NCBI GenBank assembly: GCA_902491895.1
Contig: CABUJH010000005.1
Span: forward strand, 1 to 61,965
From: an uncultured Collinsella sp.
Lineage (GTDB): Bacteria; Actinomycetota; Coriobacteriia; Coriobacteriales; Coriobacteriaceae
Length of the DNA: 61,965 nucleotides
Direction: 5' to 3'
Part shown: positions 59,401-61,965 of the stretch, one piece after another
Position numbering within the stretch: the first letter of the stretch is position 1
Layout: each line of letters starts with the position of its first letter
Notes under the pieces: generated by a model
The model's database searches: none
Seen by the model: only the letters and a program-made list of their open reading frames with translations
Told to the model about the DNA's origin: nothing
Made by a program: the position numbers and the translations under genes

Positions 59401-60183
59401 ATGGATAAGCGAGATCTTGAGCAGCTGCTGAGCGATGTTGCCGGCGGAGCAGTCACCCCGGCTGTCGCCCTTACGCGCATCCAGACGGCGCCAACCGCCG
59501 ATCTGGGTTTTGCGCAGCTCGATCTTTCACGCGGGGTACGCCAGGGAGCCGGCGAGGTTGTCTACGGTGCCGGTAAAACCGCCGAGCAGATTGCCGCCAT
59601 TATCGAGGCGCTGCGCGATGCCGGCCAGGAGCGCATCCTGGTCACGCGCCTGGACGCCGAAAAGGCAGCCCGTACCTCGGAGCTCCTCGACAACGACATC
59701 GACCTGGGATATGTCCCGGACGCGCAGCTCGCCCTCGTGGGCGGCAAGCCCTCCCCTACTGGCAACGGACGCATCGTCGTCGCCTGCGCCGGCACGAGCG
59801 ACTTGCCCGTCGCCGAGGAAGCCGCGTTGACGGCCGAGTTCTATGGCAACGAGGTCGACCGCCTCTACGACGTAGGTGTCGCCGGCCTGCACCGCCTGCT
59901 CGCGCATGCCGAGGAACTTGCCCAGGCGCAGGTGGTCATCGCCATCGCCGGCATGGAGGGCGCGCTGGCGAGCGTTATCGGCGGTCTGGTGAGCTGTCCG
60001 GTCATCGCCGTTCCCACCAGCGTTGGCTACGGCGCAAGTTTTGGTGGCGTAGCTGCACTGCTCGCCATGCTCAACTCCTGTGCCAGCGGCGTTTCGGTCG
60101 TCAATATCGACAACGGCTTTGGCGCCGCCTACCAGGCAAGTCTTATCAATCATCTGAGCGCCGGCACACCCCGCGCCCGCTAA
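59401..60183 (+). CDS. larB: pyridinium-3,5-biscarboxylic acid mononucleotide synthase LarB
   Basis: First enzyme of the nickel-pincer cofactor pathway: it carboxylates nicotinic acid adenine dinucleotide and hydrolyses it. 260 residues with a PurE-like C-terminal domain (VVACAGTSDLPVAEEAALTAEFYGNEVDRLYDVGVAGLHRLL; IAIAGMEGALASVIGGLVSCPVIAVPTSVGYGA). ATG at 59401 follows GAAGGGA. First gene in larB-larC-tetR. The sulphur-transfer enzyme LarE and the user enzyme LarA (lactate racemase) are not in the window. Confidence 0.93.
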   Translation: MDKRDLEQLLSDVAGGAVTPAVALTRIQTAPTADLGFAQLDLSRGVRQGAGEVVYGAGKTAEQIAAIIEALRDAGQERILVTRLDAEKAARTSELLDNDIDLGYVPDAQLALVGGKPSPTGNGRIVVACAGTSDLPVAEEAALTAEFYGNEVDRLYDVGVAGLHRLLAHAEELAQAQVVIAIAGMEGALASVIGGLVSCPVIAVPTSVGYGASFGGVAALLAMLNSCASGVSVVNIDNGFGAAYQASLINHLSAGTPRAR

Positions 60184-60193
60184 GGAGCATTCC

Positions 60194-61129
60194 ATGTCCA
60201 ATCATCAGCACACGCTTATCATCGACGGCACCTCAGGCATCAGCGGCGATATGACCGTCGCGGCCCTGCTCGATCTGGGCGCCAGCGAGGAGCACCTGCG
60301 CGAACAGCTCGCCACACTGCCGGTCGACGGCTTTACGATCGCCGTCACGCGTGCAAACAAGCATGGCATCGACGCCTGCGATTTCGACGTCCAGCTTGCA
60401 GAGGGACTCGAGAACCACGACCACGATATGGCCTGGCTCTACGGCAACGAAACAGCTGTCGAGCACACGCACGAGCACGAGCACGGGCATGAGCATGAGC
60501 ATCACCATCATGATCATGGCGGGCACGAACACGAGCACTGCCATGAGCACGACCATGAGGGCCACGCCCATGAGCACGAAGATCATCACCACACCCACCA
60601 CCATCACCACCGTTCTTTGGCGGACGTCACCGCCATCATCGATGGCTCGCAGCTAAGCGATGGCGCCAAGCGTCGCGCCCTCGCCATTTTTTCCGTACTC
60701 GCCGCGGCCGAGGCCAAGGCTCACGGCAAAACGCCCGAGACCGTCATGTTCCACGAGGTGGGCGCCGTCGACTCCATCGTCGACGTCTGCTCTGTCGCCA
60801 TCTGCCTCGATGACCTGGGCATCGAGGATATTGTCGTCGAGTCGCTCTCCGAGGGCCACGGCACCATCCACTGTGCCCACGGCCTTATGCCCATTCCCGT
60901 CCCCGCTGTCATCAACCTGTGCCAGGCAGGCAATATCGCCCTCATGCCTGCACCGGTCGCTGGCGAGCTCGTGACGCCCACGGGCGCTGCCATCGTCACC
61001 GCGCTGCGCACGTCCGAGCACCTGCCGGCACGCTACCACATCGAAGCCGTCGGCTACGGCGCCGGCAAGCGCCCCTACGAGGGTTGCTCCGGCACGCTCC
61101 GTTGTCTGCTCGTTCACGTGGATGCATAG
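60194..61129 (+). CDS. larC: nickel-insertion protein LarC, N-terminal part only, with His-rich stretch
   Basis: 311 residues, matching the LarC1 half of LarC, which inserts nickel into the pincer cofactor using CTP. The start LIIDGTSGISGDMTVAALLDLG, the HEVGAVDSIVDVC and GHGTIHCAHGLMPIPVPAV segments are typical. A His/Glu-rich region (about residues 91-139, over 25 His) would bind nickel. The C-terminal LarC2 (CTP-binding) domain is absent: the frame stops after GYGAGKRPYEGCSG and a TetR gene begins 2 bp later. In Lactobacillus LarC1 and LarC2 are joined by frameshifting; no LarC2 frame is visible here. ATG at 60194 is 10 bp after larB. Confidence 0.88.
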   Translation: MSNHQHTLIIDGTSGISGDMTVAALLDLGASEEHLREQLATLPVDGFTIAVTRANKHGIDACDFDVQLAEGLENHDHDMAWLYGNETAVEHTHEHEHGHEHEHHHHDHGGHEHEHCHEHDHEGHAHEHEDHHHTHHHHHRSLADVTAIIDGSQLSDGAKRRALAIFSVLAAAEAKAHGKTPETVMFHEVGAVDSIVDVCSVAICLDDLGIEDIVVESLSEGHGTIHCAHGLMPIPVPAVINLCQAGNIALMPAPVAGELVTPTGAAIVTALRTSEHLPARYHIEAVGYGAGKRPYEGCSGTLRCLLVHVDA

Positions 61130-61131
61130 CC

Positions 61132-61671
61132 ATGGATGCCCGCAAAGAAAAAAGCCGCGCTGCCATCGTTGCAGCGTTCTCCGAGCTGCTACGCGAAGAG
61201 GATTACGGCAAGATTACCGTCGGCGACATCATCGCTCGTGCCCATGTTGGTCGGGCCACGTTCTACGGCCTCTTCAAGAGCAAAGACGACCTACTGTCCG
61301 AGCTCGTGAACGACATCTGCACCCACGCCCTCGACGACGATGGTACGCCGCTCGACGACCCACTCGTGCAAGTCGAGCATATCCTCAACAACCTCTGGGA
61401 ACGCCGTCAGGGCGTTCGAGCCCTCGTAGCCGGAGCCGGCTCGCGCGTCTTCGCCGACTGTCTCCGCAAGACCATCATGTCACGAGCAGCCGAAACCGTC
61501 CCCGCCGACCCCACAGGCCCCGCCGGCACCATGGACCGCAGCTTCTTACTACACCACATAGCCTCAAGCTTCGTAGCCACCGTCCAATGGTGGGCCTGGC
61601 ACAACTTCCAAGCAGACAAAGCCGACGTAGCCAAAGACTACCTCTCAGCCATAAAGCCCCTCTTCAGATAG
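61132..61671 (+). CDS. TetR-family regulator
   Basis: 179 residues: N-terminal HTH (RAAIVAAFSELLREEDYGKITVGDIIARAHVGRATFYGLFKSKDDLL, about 9-55) followed by a helical ligand domain that ends near LSAIKPLFR. ATG at 61132 is 2 bp past the larC stop and has no good ribosome-binding site, so translation is probably coupled to larC. Being part of the larBC operon, it may control it through the palindrome at 59323-59356. A nickel- or lactate-linked signal is possible but not shown. Confidence 0.85.
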   Translation: MDARKEKSRAAIVAAFSELLREEDYGKITVGDIIARAHVGRATFYGLFKSKDDLLSELVNDICTHALDDDGTPLDDPLVQVEHILNNLWERRQGVRALVAGAGSRVFADCLRKTIMSRAAETVPADPTGPAGTMDRSFLLHHIASSFVATVQWWAWHNFQADKADVAKDYLSAIKPLFR

Positions 61672-61870
61672 ACGCTTCCTCCCAAGGCGTCATCCCTTCC
61701 CAAAGTATCGCCCTCATCTCAGCGCCCCCAACAGCCAAGCGCCCACCACATCCAAATTCAGACATATATGTTGGGCTGCTTGCTCGAGCGTAGCAAAGAC
61801 CCCGCAGCTGGCCGCATGGGGTAACTTCCCAGCGCATTCCGCAGGACGAAAGAGCCCCCGCCGCACGAAG
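61672..61870. other. gap between the tetR-type gene and the insertion sequence
   Basis: 199 bp with a weak GACGC/GCGTC hairpin right after the stop (61671-61691). I see nothing else recognisable. Confidence 0.5.
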
Positions 61871-61965
61871 TGTGAACTGCACCCCAAAACTTGGACGGCT
61901 TAAATAAAAGCTACGCCGCAAGGGACTGTCTCCGGAACTCCTCCGGGGTCAGTCCCTTCAGTTTA
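61871..61965 (-). mobile_element. end of an IS3-family-type insertion sequence
   Basis: TGTGAACTGCACCCCAAAAC at 61871 onward resembles the terminal inverted repeat of IS3-family elements, and the end of a transposase gene follows. The element continues beyond the window, so its other end and target duplication cannot be seen. Confidence 0.75.
61911..61965 (-). CDS. transposase, C-terminal fragment (cut by window edge)
   Basis: The minus strand reads KLKGLTPEEFRRQSLAA followed by TAG at 61911-61913. This is the usual C terminus of IS3-family (IS150-like) OrfB transposases. Only 17 codons are visible, so whether the gene is intact cannot be said. Confidence 0.75.
   Translation of the reverse strand, partial: KLKGLTPEEFRRQSLAA

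Noticed and set aside
61122..61793. Frame overlapping the TetR gene as a shifted LarC2 domain
   Set aside because: The translation is Arg/His/Pro-rich and has no LarC2 motif; it is a shadow of the TetR gene.

Overview
The window is a high-GC chromosome segment of a gut actinobacterium of the class Coriobacteriia, most likely Collinsella. That assignment is an inference from GC-rich codon use, the Collinsella-like gene families and LPxTG pilins, and was not checked by any search. I find 43 protein genes (one of them only the end of a transposase), no rRNA or tRNA gene, and no CRISPR array.

Layout. 0.5-7.5 kb: a three-gene sortase-dependent pilus cluster on the minus strand (beta-helix tip protein, ancillary pilin, major pilin) with no sortase gene in the window. 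8-10.3 kb: a HAD phosphatase and an MFS transporter. 10.7-13.1 kb: molybdopterin genes moaA and a moaC-mobB fusion. 13.3-16.9 kb: a nuclease-fold protein, a MATE exporter and a MerR regulator. 17-24.3 kb: ligA, an HtrA protease, a winged-helix response regulator, glnA and a LacI repressor.

24.5-52.5 kb is one large pectin and hexuronate locus. A GPH-type transporter would bring in pectic oligosaccharides. GH28, a pectinesterase/esterase fusion, an SGNH esterase and GH105 lack signal peptides and would process them in the cytoplasm. UxaC, UxaB and UxaA turn galacturonate into 2-keto-3-deoxygluconate (KDG). A DhuI-like isomerase and DhuD-like dehydrogenase would turn the unsaturated uronate into KDG. 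A GntP permease plus IlvD/Edd-type dehydratase would make KDG from a sugar acid. KdgK and Eda then convert KDG to pyruvate and glyceraldehyde-3-phosphate. Two LacI and two GntR/FCD regulators sit in the locus, and copies of a GGTGAACGTTCACC operator lie before several transcription units.

52.6-56.0 kb: a ferrous-iron uptake operon (two feoA, feoB, a Cys-rich small protein) with palindromes that look like iron boxes. 56.2-61.7 kb: an HPr-like protein with Asp at position 46, aspS, serB, larB, a short larC and a TetR regulator. The right edge cuts into an IS3-type insertion sequence.

The most unusual content is between the genes. At least five families of 33-116 bp imperfect palindromes recur, one with four copies of exactly 63 bp, and there is a 199-bp element with 32-bp terminal inverted repeats. 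Three pairs of a 9-bp direct repeat with an exact 21-bp period, the geometry of LytTR regulator sites, lie upstream of the pilus operon, the pectin transporter and uxaC. This suggests that adhesion and pectin use may share a regulator not encoded here.
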